Positions 8,985-16,571 of a stretch of 64,000 nt of DNA are shown piece by piece. The DNA comes from UBA11957 sp963603285. Its GTDB lineage: Bacteria > Bacillota > Clostridia > Lachnospirales > Lachnospiraceae. The stretch spans positions 1 to 64,000 of the forward strand of contig CAVCMG010000014.1 of assembly GCA_963603285.1 (NCBI GenBank). The letters run 5' to 3'. The notes under the pieces are model-generated. The model ran no database searches, had not been told where the DNA came from, and saw nothing but the letters and a program-made list of their open reading frames with translations. The position numbers and the translations under genes were made by a program. Numbering within the stretch: the stretch's first letter is position 1; each line of letters opens with the position of its first letter.

Positions 8985-9014
8985 TTGACGGAAAAGTGCC
9001 TTTATGCATATAAT
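8985..9014 (+). promoter_or_regulatory. Promoter of glmM
   Basis: TTGACG (8985-8990), 18-bp spacer and perfect TATAAT (9009-9014). It predicts a leader of about 65 nt before the glmM start at 9085 and separates glmM from the prfA-cca operon. Confidence 0.8.
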
Positions 9015-9084
9015 ATAGAAGAGTCTGCACGGGGTGCAGCAAACGATAAAGATAAAAAGTAATCCGTATAGTATGGAGGATACC

Positions 9085-10431
9085 ATGGGAAAATATTTTG
9101 GAACAGACGGTTTCCGCGGGGAAGCCAATGTGAATCTGACAGTAGAACATGCCTATAAGGTCGGCCGTTTTCTTGGCTGGTACTTTGGTCGGGAGCACAA
9201 GGCGCAGATCGTGATCGGCAAGGATACCAGACGAAGCAGCTATATGTTTGAATATTCACTGGTAGCCGGTCTGACAGCATCCGGCGCGGATGCGTTCCTT
9301 TTACATGTAACCACAACGCCGAGCGTGGCCTATGTCGTGCGCACGGATGAATTTGACTGCGGTATCATGATCTCCGCAAGCCACAATCCGTTCTACGATA
9401 ACGGTATCAAGCTGATCAACGGCAACGGACAGAAGATGGATGCAAAGATCGAAGCACAGATCGAGGCGTATATCGACGGTGAGCTGCCGGAGATCCCGTT
9501 TGCCCACAGAGAGCATATCGGACGTACGGTCGATTTTGTAGCCGGACGTAACCGTTACATCGGCTATCTGATCTCGATTCCGACCCGTTCCTACAAGAAC
9601 TGGAAGGTGGGACTGGACTGTTCCAACGGCAGCGCCTCTTCCGTAGCCAAGAGCGTATTTGATGCGCTGGGCGCCAAGACCTTTGTGATCAACAATACAC
9701 CGGATGGTACAAATATCAACCGCGACTGTGGCTCCACCCATATCGAGTATCTGCAGCGCTATGTTGTGGAGAATGGGCTGGATATCGGCTTTGCCTATGA
9801 CGGTGATGCCGACCGCTGTATTGCTGTCGATGAGCAGGGCCGCGTGATCAACGGTGATCTGATCCTGTATGTCTGCGGTAAATATCTCAAGGAAAAGGGT
9901 CAGTTAAACAACGACACGATCGTAACGACCGTGATGTCCAATATCGGTCTGTACAAGGCCTGCGACAGAGAGGGTATCCGCTATGAGCAGACAGCCGTAG
10001 GTGATAAATATGTCAGTGAAAATATGCAGGCAAACGGCCACAGCCTCGGCGGTGAGCAGTCCGGCCATATTATTTTCAACCGCTATGCGACGACAGGCGA
10101 CGGTATCTTAACCTCCCTGATGATCATGGAGGTGCTGACCCATAAAAAGACGACGCTGGCAACGCTGGCCGGAGAAGTAAAGATCTATCCGCAGCTGTTA
10201 AAGAATGTCCGCGTGGCAGACAAAAAGACCGCCAGAGAAAATCCTGCAATGCAGGCCGAGGTGCAAAAGGTATCTGAAGCGCTGGGCAGTGAGGGCCGTA
10301 TCCTTGTCAGAGAGAGCGGTACGGAGCCGCTGATCCGTGTTATGGTCGAAGCGGCGGATGATGCAACATGTGAGAAATATGTGGATCAGGTGATTGCTGT
10401 GATGCAGCAGGAGGGCCTTATCCTGGAATAA
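9085..10431 (+). CDS. glmM: Phosphoglucosamine mutase
   Basis: Converts glucosamine-6-phosphate to glucosamine-1-phosphate for UDP-GlcNAc and peptidoglycan synthesis. The 448-residue protein starts MGKYFGTDGFRG. It has the phosphoserine loop ISASHNP (S99), metal-binding DGDADR, sugar-binding GGEQSGH and phosphate-binding RESGTEPLIRV, in alpha-D-phosphohexomutase order. ATG 9085 follows TGGAGGA, whereas an upstream in-frame start at 9034 has no ribosome site. The strong promoter and separate leader suggest independent expression. A tetratricopeptide lipoprotein follows 13 bp downstream. Confidence 0.95.
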   Translation: MGKYFGTDGFRGEANVNLTVEHAYKVGRFLGWYFGREHKAQIVIGKDTRRSSYMFEYSLVAGLTASGADAFLLHVTTTPSVAYVVRTDEFDCGIMISASHNPFYDNGIKLINGNGQKMDAKIEAQIEAYIDGELPEIPFAHREHIGRTVDFVAGRNRYIGYLISIPTRSYKNWKVGLDCSNGSASSVAKSVFDALGAKTFVINNTPDGTNINRDCGSTHIEYLQRYVVENGLDIGFAYDGDADRCIAVDEQGRVINGDLILYVCGKYLKEKGQLNNDTIVTTVMSNIGLYKACDREGIRYEQTAVGDKYVSENMQANGHSLGGEQSGHIIFNRYATTGDGILTSLMIMEVLTHKKTTLATLAGEVKIYPQLLKNVRVADKKTARENPAMQAEVQKVSEALGSEGRILVRESGTEPLIRVMVEAADDATCEKYVDQVIAVMQQEGLILE

Positions 10432-10444
10432 AAGAGAGGTATAC

Positions 10445-11494
10445 ATGAGATACACAACGGGTTTGGCGGCTGCTGCGCTGGCACTGGCGCTGGTATGCGG
10501 TGGCTGCGGTTCTCAGGCAGACCAGCTCTACAGTGAGGGAGCTGCCAGCCTGGAGGCGGGGCAGTACGAGCAGGCGATAACATATTTTCAGCAGGGTGTG
10601 GAGGCCAAGAAACGGCTGGCGGAAAATTACCGTGGGCTGGGTATCGCGTATTACAATACCGGCGATTATGCTTCGGCAGTGACCGTATTAAAACAGAGTC
10701 TTGAAGAGATGGATGCGGTCAACGATGCGTTTACGATCGATGTGTACTACTATCTGGCCGAAGCCTACCGGGCAAGAGGTGAGCTGGTACGTGCTGCAGA
10801 GGCGTATACGAAGCTTTTGGAATACACCCATACAGCCGAGGCATATGAGCACCGCGGTACAGTTTATATGGAAAAGGGCGATACAGACCGTGGACTGCAG
10901 GATTTTGAAAAGGCGGTGGCGCTGGACGACAGCTACAGCGTGATCTGGCAGGTCTATACGGTATGCAAAACCTACGATATGGAAAAGCAGGGGCGTGCGT
11001 TTTTGGAGAAAGCGCTGGATGCGGAAACAGATGGCTCCGGTGATGCCACAAGCTGTTATTACCGCGGACTGTTTAACTACACGCTGGGCTATTACGATCA
11101 GGCCCGGGACGAGCTTTTGCAGGCGGTAAACAAGGATTCGGACGATGCAAGGCTTTTGCTTGGTAAGGTCTATCTGGCGATGGAGGATACCGTGAGCGCC
11201 CGTTCCACCTATCAGGAATATCTGAGCCGGAATGCGGATGCGGCGGAGGCCTACAACGGTCTGGCACTCTGCGATATTGCGGAGCAGAACTACGATGCCG
11301 CCCTGCAGAATATTGAGCAGGGACTGTCAAAGGCAGGGGATGATGAGAAACAGAGTCTTTTGTTTAACCGTATCGTGGTCTGTGAGAAGAAGCTGAATTT
11401 TGAACAGGCAAAGACGTATATGGCGGAGTATGTAAAAGCATATCCGGACGATGAAACGGCGGCCAGAGAGAACCAGTTTTTACAGACAAGATAG
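10445..11494 (+). CDS. Tetratricopeptide-repeat lipoprotein
   Basis: A 349-residue protein with a lipoprotein signal peptide (hydrophobic 7-17, lipobox VCGGC with lipidated C21). It is followed by about eight TPR units, each with the A/G-x-Y pattern (for example YRGLGIAYYNTGDY and YYYLAEAYRARGE). It should sit on the outer face of the membrane and act as a protein-protein scaffold. No catalytic motif is visible. It lies 13 bp after glmM and ends before a terminator at 11541. The partner is unknown; the glmM linkage hints at envelope work but is weak evidence. Confidence 0.88.
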   Translation: MRYTTGLAAAALALALVCGGCGSQADQLYSEGAASLEAGQYEQAITYFQQGVEAKKRLAENYRGLGIAYYNTGDYASAVTVLKQSLEEMDAVNDAFTIDVYYYLAEAYRARGELVRAAEAYTKLLEYTHTAEAYEHRGTVYMEKGDTDRGLQDFEKAVALDDSYSVIWQVYTVCKTYDMEKQGRAFLEKALDAETDGSGDATSCYYRGLFNYTLGYYDQARDELLQAVNKDSDDARLLLGKVYLAMEDTVSARSTYQEYLSRNADAAEAYNGLALCDIAEQNYDAALQNIEQGLSKAGDDEKQSLLFNRIVVCEKKLNFEQAKTYMAEYVKAYPDDETAARENQFLQTR

Positions 11495-11540
11495 ATGGAT
11501 TGGTTTACAAAAACGGATTTCGAATATAAGAAGCAGGAAG

Positions 11541-11565
11541 AAAGCTGACAAAGGTCGGCTTTTTT
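11541..11565 (+). terminator. Terminator after the TPR lipoprotein
   Basis: AAAGCTGAC/GTCGGCTTT stem (one T-G pair) with an AAAG loop and a following T run. hflX begins 17 bp later, so hflX is read through or has a promoter I cannot identify. Confidence 0.75.
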
Positions 11566-11582
11566 CTGCATAGAGGTGAAAT

Positions 11583-12839
11583 ATGGCAGAAATGATCAAT
11601 AATGACACGGTGAGAGAGACCTACATCCTGATCGGAGCGCAGACTGCAGATATGCTGGGCGGTATCGCCATGGAGGATTCGCTGGACGAGCTGGAGGAGC
11701 TGGTGCATACAGCCGGTGCAGACTGTGTGGGTAAGGTTGTGCAGAATATGGAAAGGATCCATCCGGGTACATATCTGGGCAGCGGTAAGCTGGAGGATAT
11801 CAAATGTATGCTGGCGGCGTACGATGCGACGGGAATCGTCTGCGATGACGAGCTTTCCCCGGCCCAGATGAACAATCTGGAAAAGATCTTGGAATGCAAG
11901 GTGCTGGACCGTACGATGGTGATCCTGGATATCTTTGCAGCGCGGGCCAGAAGCAGTGAGGGTAAGATCCAGGTAGAGCTGGCACAGCTCAGATACCGGG
12001 CGGCACGGCTGGTCGGTATGCGGGCATCCCTGTCCCGGCTGGGCGGCGGTATCGGCACCAGAGGACCGGGCGAGAAAAAGCTGGAGATGGACAGACGACT
12101 GATCCATGGCCGGATCTCCCGGCTGAAGGAAGAACTGGAGAGCGTGAAAAAACACAGAGATCTGATCCGCGGCCAGCGAAAGGAAAACAGGATACCGACT
12201 GCTGCGATCGTCGGGTATACCAATGCGGGAAAATCAACCTTTATCAATACGATGACCGGGGCCGATGTGCTGGAGGAGGACAAGCTGTTTGCCACGCTGG
12301 ATCCGACGACAAGGCTTCTGGAGCTGGAAAACGGCCAGCAGATGCTTCTGACGGATACCGTCGGTTTTATCCACAAGCTGCCGCACCATCTGATCGAGGC
12401 GTTTAAGAGTACGCTGGAAGAGGCGAAGTATGCGGACTATATTATCCATGTCGTGGATTCGTCCGATCCGATGGTGGATATGCATATGCAGGTCGTATAC
12501 GATACGCTGCATGATCTGGAAGCCGATCAGAAAAAGATCCTGACACTGTTTAACAAATGTGACCGGGAGGCGGCCCGAAAAGGTCTGCACGATCCCCGGG
12601 CGGAAAAGACATTGTATATTTCGGCAAAGACCGGGGAAGGGCTGGAACATTGCAGGAGCGTCCTTTCGGATATGCTGATGGATTCGTTTATCCTGCTGGA
12701 GCGGATTTTTTCTTACAATGAGGCCGGACTTTTACAGCTGATCCGCCGGGAAGGACAGCTTCTGGAAGAGGAATATCTGGCAGAGGGGATCCGTGTCAAA
12801 GCGAATGTCCCGGTGGAATTGTACGGTCGTCTGAGCTGA
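11583..12839 (+). CDS. hflX: Ribosome-associated GTPase HflX
   Basis: GTPase that binds the 50S subunit and splits stalled or heat-stressed ribosomes. The 418-residue protein has the N-terminal HflX domain with GTYLGSGKLEDI, then a coiled linker with GGIGTRGPGEKKLEMDRR. The GTPase domain has G1 GYTNAGKST, G3 DTVGF and the G4-like FNKCD, ending in a short C-terminal domain. ATG 11583 follows AGAGGTGAA. The gene is monocistronic as far as can be seen; the next gene starts 176 bp later. Confidence 0.95.
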   Translation: MAEMINNDTVRETYILIGAQTADMLGGIAMEDSLDELEELVHTAGADCVGKVVQNMERIHPGTYLGSGKLEDIKCMLAAYDATGIVCDDELSPAQMNNLEKILECKVLDRTMVILDIFAARARSSEGKIQVELAQLRYRAARLVGMRASLSRLGGGIGTRGPGEKKLEMDRRLIHGRISRLKEELESVKKHRDLIRGQRKENRIPTAAIVGYTNAGKSTFINTMTGADVLEEDKLFATLDPTTRLLELENGQQMLLTDTVGFIHKLPHHLIEAFKSTLEEAKYADYIIHVVDSSDPMVDMHMQVVYDTLHDLEADQKKILTLFNKCDREAARKGLHDPRAEKTLYISAKTGEGLEHCRSVLSDMLMDSFILLERIFSYNEAGLLQLIRREGQLLEEEYLAEGIRVKANVPVELYGRLS

Positions 12840-12896
12840 ACATGTGATCCGCATTGAAGCGGTCATCTGCGTACGCTGAAAAAGCCAATTTTTTGT

Positions 12897-12964
12897 TTGC
12901 AATGAGGGAAAAAGAAGTGATAAAATAACTCATATATATCCGCGGCCCGTTTGCAATATGCAAA
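12897..12964 (+). promoter_or_regulatory. Promoter and palindrome upstream of the Crp/Fnr-like gene
   Basis: TTGCAA (12897-12902), 18-bp spacer and TAAAAT (12921-12926) form a plausible promoter. About 23 bp downstream lies the 15-bp palindrome TTTGCAATATGCAAA (12950-12964). It could be an autoregulatory site in the leader. It does not match classical Crp (TGTGA) or Fnr (TTGAT) half-sites. Confidence 0.5.
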
Positions 12965-13015
12965 ATGGATATGTAATGCAGAGCATGAGAAAGGAATTAC
13001 AGCAAAGTAAAGCGT

Positions 13016-13615
13016 ATGATCAGAGATAAACTTTTCAGAAAAGTAATAGGACTTTCCGATGAGGCTGCGATAGCGAAACTGAAAGAGGCTGCAACGGTAC
13101 AGTCTCTGAAAAAAGGCGAAATGTATATCTACAGGGGCGAGCCGGAGACGCAGGTGGTGTTTCTTCTCAGCGGCGGGGTCAAGACCTTTCTGATCCAGGA
13201 AAACGGCAGCCTGTATGTCAACTGCCTGGAAGCCAGACCGTATGCACCGCTCCTGACCAACGGCAGCAGTGCCAGTGCACCGGCGCTGATGAACATACAG
13301 ACGATCGCAGACACCGAGCTTCTGAAAGTACCGGCAGACCTCGTATGGCAGCTCAGGGAAGAATGTCCGCAGGTGGCGTCGGTGTATGACTACTGGATCC
13401 TCCGGTATTTACAGGAGCATCAGGAACATAAGCAGATCCTGTGTCTTCCAACGGAGGAAAGGCTGCGCTGGCTGATGGAAAAGCGACAGGATCTTTTACA
13501 GATTGCTTCACAGAAGGAGATTGCGTTGTTTCTGAATATGACGCCGGAGCGTCTGAGTACAGTGAAAAAGCAGCTTTTGGAGGATCCGGCATTCATTAAG
13601 AAGTACAAGTTATAA
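13016..13615 (+). CDS. Crp/Fnr-family transcriptional regulator
   Basis: A 199-residue regulator. It has an N-terminal cyclic-nucleotide-binding-like beta roll (about 10-115, with GEMYIYRGEPETQVVFLLSG), a long dimerisation helix and a C-terminal helix-turn-helix (IASQKEIALFLNMTPERLS). No cysteine cluster for an Fnr-type Fe-S centre is visible, and the canonical cAMP-binding residues are not obvious. The ligand is therefore unknown. The ribosome site is weak and far away (AAGGAA about 17 bp before ATG 13016). It is followed by a possible small RNA and by the convergent argG. The target genes cannot be deduced. Confidence 0.88.
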   Translation: MIRDKLFRKVIGLSDEAAIAKLKEAATVQSLKKGEMYIYRGEPETQVVFLLSGGVKTFLIQENGSLYVNCLEARPYAPLLTNGSSASAPALMNIQTIADTELLKVPADLVWQLREECPQVASVYDYWILRYLQEHQEHKQILCLPTEERLRWLMEKRQDLLQIASQKEIALFLNMTPERLSTVKKQLLEDPAFIKKYKL

Positions 13616-13671
13616 GAAACGGCTAATACTTAATTTAAATTAATGCAAAGAAAATACTCCTTTGCTATAAT

Positions 13672-13829
13672 GACACCTAACAACAGTCATCCGGCACAGC
13701 AGACAGCGCTGGACAGCCACCTTTTTATCCAGAATGTGTCCGGTATGCTGTTTAGAGTAGTCATTCAGAGTAGTCAACTACAGACAAAGATCCCATGTAC
13801 AGAAAAGGGTACTGTATATGGGATCTTTT
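13672..13829 (+). ncRNA. Candidate small RNA between the regulator gene and argG
   Basis: An extended -10 (TGC then TATAAT, 13663-13671) with a poor -35 is followed by about 110 nt with no ribosome site. A 17-bp hairpin (13786-13802 with 13812-13828, one G-T pair) and a T run then close it. The body can form CTGGA/TCCAG inside ACAGCA/TGCTGT and carries a direct repeat AGAGTAGTCA. The overlapping 63-codon frame from 13643 has no ribosome site and starts upstream of the promoter. It matches no family I can name. It could also be only a regulator 3' UTR plus terminator. Confidence 0.4.
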
Positions 13830-13858
13830 CTTGAATGGCATATAAAAGAAATATGTTA

Positions 13859-13886
13859 AAAGAGGCATCCGCCGGGATGCCTCTTT
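13859..13886 (-). terminator. argG: Terminator of argG
   Basis: Perfect 12-bp stem AAAGAGGCATCC/GGATGCCTCTTT with a 4-nt loop. On the minus strand it is followed by a T-rich stretch, 32 bp after the argG stop. Confidence 0.85.
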
Positions 13887-13917
13887 GTCATTTCACGAAT
13901 GGGGGAAAACGTGATAC

Positions 13918-15144
13918 TTATTTGTTTTTGTTAGCCTCAACCTCAGCCATCTTCATTGCACGAACCTTCAGCGGCAGGCCGAACAGTGTGATGAAGCCCT
14001 CAGCATCGTGATGGTCATACAGATCACCGGTAGTAAAGGATGCCAGAGACTCATTGTACAGGCTGTACGGAGAAGTTGTGCCGGCCTTGATGATGTTGCC
14101 TTTGTACAGTTTGAATTTAACTTCACCTGTTACATATTTCTGAGTGGAAGTAACGAATGCCTGTACGGCCTCACGCAGCGGTGTGAACCATTTGCCTTCG
14201 TATACGATCTGGGCCATCAGATTGCCCATGTCTTTTTTGGTTTTGAGTGTCTCACGGTCAAGGATCAGCTCTTCCAGCTGCTGATGAGCTTCCATCAGGA
14301 TGGTTCCGCCAGGAGTCTCATATACACCACGGGATTTCATACCAACAACACGGTTCTCTACGATATCTACAATACCGATACCATGCTTGCCGCCCAGCTC
14401 GTTCAGCTTGGTGATGATCTCGGAAACCTTCATCTTCTCGCCGTTAACGCTTGTCGGAACACCGGCTTCGAAGGTCATGGTCACATATTCGCCCTCTTCC
14501 GGAGCTTTTTCCGGGCTGACACCCAGAACCAGCAGATGATCGTAGTTCGGCTCGTTAGCCGGATCCTCAAGCTCCAGACCCTCATGGCTGATGTGCCACA
14601 GGTTACGGTCACGGCTGTAGCTGGAATCTGCGGAGAACGGCAGGTGAATACCATGGGCCTCGCAATATGCGATCTCGGATTCACGGGAATCCATGGTCCA
14701 CTTGTCATCACGCCATGCAGCGATGATCTTCAGATCCGGTGCCAGAGCCTTGATACCCAGCTCGAAACGGATCTGGTCGTTACCTTTACCGGTAGCACCG
14801 TGGCAGATGGCTGTAGCGCCTTCTTTTCTGGCAATCTCAACCAGCTTCTTGGCGATAACCGGACGGGCCATGGATGTACCTAAGAGATATTTGTTCTCGT
14901 ATACGGCATCGGCCTGTACACACGGCATGATATAATCATCACAGAACTCATCAATAATATTTTCGATATATAATTTGGAAGCGCCGCAGGAAAGTGCTCT
15001 TTCTTCAAGACCATCCAGCTCTTCGCCCTGGCCGCAGTCGATACAGCAGCAGATAACATCGTAGTCATAATTCTCTTTCAGCCACGGGATAATAGCCGTA
15101 GTATCCAGACCACCAGAGTACGCTAAGATAACTTTTTCTTTCAT
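13918..15144 (-). CDS. argG: Argininosuccinate synthase
   Basis: Joins citrulline and aspartate with ATP hydrolysis to AMP to make argininosuccinate, the penultimate step of arginine synthesis. The 408-residue protein begins with the PP-loop LAYSGGLDTT and contains CHGATGKGNDQIRFE, DRNLWHISHEG and the YNESLASF segment near the end. ATG at 15144 is preceded by GGAGGATATATT. It is transcribed divergently from argCJBD across a shared control region with ArgR-like boxes. argH and argF are not in the window. Confidence 0.97.
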   Translation of the reverse strand: MKEKVILAYSGGLDTTAIIPWLKENYDYDVICCCIDCGQGEELDGLEERALSCGASKLYIENIIDEFCDDYIMPCVQADAVYENKYLLGTSMARPVIAKKLVEIARKEGATAICHGATGKGNDQIRFELGIKALAPDLKIIAAWRDDKWTMDSRESEIAYCEAHGIHLPFSADSSYSRDRNLWHISHEGLELEDPANEPNYDHLLVLGVSPEKAPEEGEYVTMTFEAGVPTSVNGEKMKVSEIITKLNELGGKHGIGIVDIVENRVVGMKSRGVYETPGGTILMEAHQQLEELILDRETLKTKKDMGNLMAQIVYEGKWFTPLREAVQAFVTSTQKYVTGEVKFKLYKGNIIKAGTTSPYSLYNESLASFTTGDLYDHHDAEGFITLFGLPLKVRAMKMAEVEANKNK

Positions 15145-15198
15145 TGTAATATATCCTCCTCATTGGAAAAATGTGTGTTACTTTCGTTTGCTGGAATT

Positions 15199-15227
15199 AC
15201 TATACATCAACAAAAAGGCAAAATCAA
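15199..15227 (-). promoter_or_regulatory. argG promoter
   Basis: On the minus strand: -35 TTGATT (15227-15222), 17-bp spacer, -10 TATAGT (15204-15199). The ArgR-like array begins 8 bp upstream of the -35. Confidence 0.8.
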
Positions 15228-15235
15228 CCCCTAAA

Positions 15236-15312
15236 TTCATAAAAATTCATCCTGAATGCATAAAAAACAGGAATGTATGTATAAATATGCATAAAAGACG
15301 AATAAACTTGCA
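15236..15312. promoter_or_regulatory. Array of four ArgR-like boxes between argG and argC
   Basis: Four sites resembling the ARG box TGAATWWWWATTCA lie at 15236-15249 (12/14 matches), 15257-15270 (weak, 9/14), 15278-15291 (TGTATAAATATGCA, 12/14) and 15299-15312 (10/14). Their centres are exactly 21 bp apart, the spacing of paired ARG boxes bound by an ArgR/AhrC hexamer. The array lies between the two divergent promoters, so it can repress both when arginine is plentiful. The regulator gene is not in the window. Confidence 0.75.
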
Positions 15313-15320
15313 ATTTATAC

Positions 15321-15349
15321 TTTACTTCTGAAAAAAACTGGTATATCAT
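15321..15349 (+). promoter_or_regulatory. Probable argCJBD promoter
   Basis: TTTACT (15321-15326), 17-bp spacer, TATCAT (15344-15349), starting 8 bp after the last ArgR-like box. A second candidate, CTGACA (15355-15360), has no good -10 at the right distance. Confidence 0.55.
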
Positions 15350-15459
15350 TACAACTGACATTTTGTTTATATTTTTATAGGAAATGATGCCGGCAGCCTG
15401 AAAGAGCTTTCCGGGGTGCGGCATACAGATAACGAAGAGAGAAAGAAGAGGGTTAAAAG

Positions 15460-16500
15460 ATGGTAAGAGCAGGAATTATCGGCTCCACAGGCTATGCCGG
15501 TTCTGAGCTGGTGCGCCTTTTGCTGGGACATAAGGATGTAGAAATCGTATGGTATGGTTCCCGGAGCTATATTGATAAGAAGTATGCCGAGGTTTACCGC
15601 AACATGTTTGAGATTGTAGATGCGGTATGCATGGATGATAATATGGAAGAACTGGCAGACCGGGTGGATGTGATCTTTACCGCAACGCCGCAGGGGCTGT
15701 GTGCATCACTTGTTAATGAAGAGATTCTTTCCAAAGTAAAGATCATTGACCTGAGTGCGGATTTCCGTCTGAAGGATGTCAAGGTTTATGAAGAATGGTA
15801 CAAGCTGGAGCACAAAGCACCGCAGTATCTGGACGAGGCGGTCTACGGACTGTGTGAGGTCAACCGTGAGTCAGTGAAAAAGGCGCGTATCGTAGCCAAC
15901 CCTGGCTGCTACACGACCTGTTCGATCCTGACAACAAGACCGCTGGTGGCCGAGGGGCTGATTGATCCGAATACACTGATCATTGATGCCAAGTCCGGTA
16001 CATCCGGCGCAGGACGCGGTGCCAAGTTGCCGAATCTGTTCTGCGAGGTCAATGAAAATATGAAAGCCTACGGCGTGGCTACCCACCGGCACACACCGGA
16101 GATTGAGGAGCAGTTGTCCGTAGCCTCAGGCCAGCCGGTAACGATCAACTTCACACCGCATCTGGTGCCGATGAACAGAGGTATCCTTGTGACGGCGTAT
16201 GCAAATCTGAAACCGGGCACAACAGCTGAACAGGTGCGTAAAGTGTATAAGGACTATTATGATAAGGAAAAGTTTGTCCGTGTGCTGGATGACGGCGAAT
16301 GCCCGGAGACCAAGTGGGTAGAGGGCAGCAATTACGTGGATATCAACTTCAAGATCGATCCGCGTACCGGCCGTATCATCATGATGGGTGCGCTGGACAA
16401 TCTAGTCAAGGGTGCAGCCGGTCAGGCCGTACAGAACATGAACCTGCTGTTTGGCTTTGATGAGGACGAGGGACTGAAACAGGTACCGATGTTCCCGTAA
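15460..16500 (+). CDS. argC: N-acetyl-gamma-glutamyl-phosphate reductase
   Basis: NADPH-dependent reduction of N-acetylglutamyl phosphate to the semialdehyde, third step of arginine synthesis. The 346-residue protein has the nucleotide-binding GSTGYAGSELVRLL at the N-terminus, catalytic C150 in NPGCYTT and the THRHTPEIEEQL segment with the active-site histidine. ATG 15460 follows AGAGGGTT. First gene of argC-argJ-argB-argD, in pathway-related order, behind the ArgR-like array. Confidence 0.97.
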   Translation: MVRAGIIGSTGYAGSELVRLLLGHKDVEIVWYGSRSYIDKKYAEVYRNMFEIVDAVCMDDNMEELADRVDVIFTATPQGLCASLVNEEILSKVKIIDLSADFRLKDVKVYEEWYKLEHKAPQYLDEAVYGLCEVNRESVKKARIVANPGCYTTCSILTTRPLVAEGLIDPNTLIIDAKSGTSGAGRGAKLPNLFCEVNENMKAYGVATHRHTPEIEEQLSVASGQPVTINFTPHLVPMNRGILVTAYANLKPGTTAEQVRKVYKDYYDKEKFVRVLDDGECPETKWVEGSNYVDINFKIDPRTGRIIMMGALDNLVKGAAGQAVQNMNLLFGFDEDEGLKQVPMFP

Positions 16501-16538
16501 AGCGCGAGAAAAAATCACATAATATATAATGCAAAAAA

Positions 16539-16571
16539 GGAGGGCAGCCTTCGGGCTGCGGCAGATATATG
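16539..16571 (+). promoter_or_regulatory. argJ ribosome site bridged by a UUCG hairpin
   Basis: A strong Shine-Dalgarno GGAGG (16539-16543) lies 25 nt before ATG 16569, which is normally too far. Between them is a perfect 6-bp hairpin GCAGCC-TTCG-GGCTGC (16544-16559). If the hairpin is folded, the effective spacing is 9 nt (16560-16568). No other convincing ribosome site precedes this ATG. Confidence 0.65.

Noticed and set aside
11495..11548. 17-codon ORF MDWFTKTDFEYKKQEES directly after the TPR lipoprotein
   Set aside because: No ribosome site and its stop lies in the terminator stem; chance is sufficient explanation.
13643..13834. 63-codon ORF downstream of the Crp/Fnr-like gene
   Set aside because: Starts upstream of a good extended -10, lacks a ribosome site and runs into the terminator stem; a small RNA or 3' UTR is more likely.
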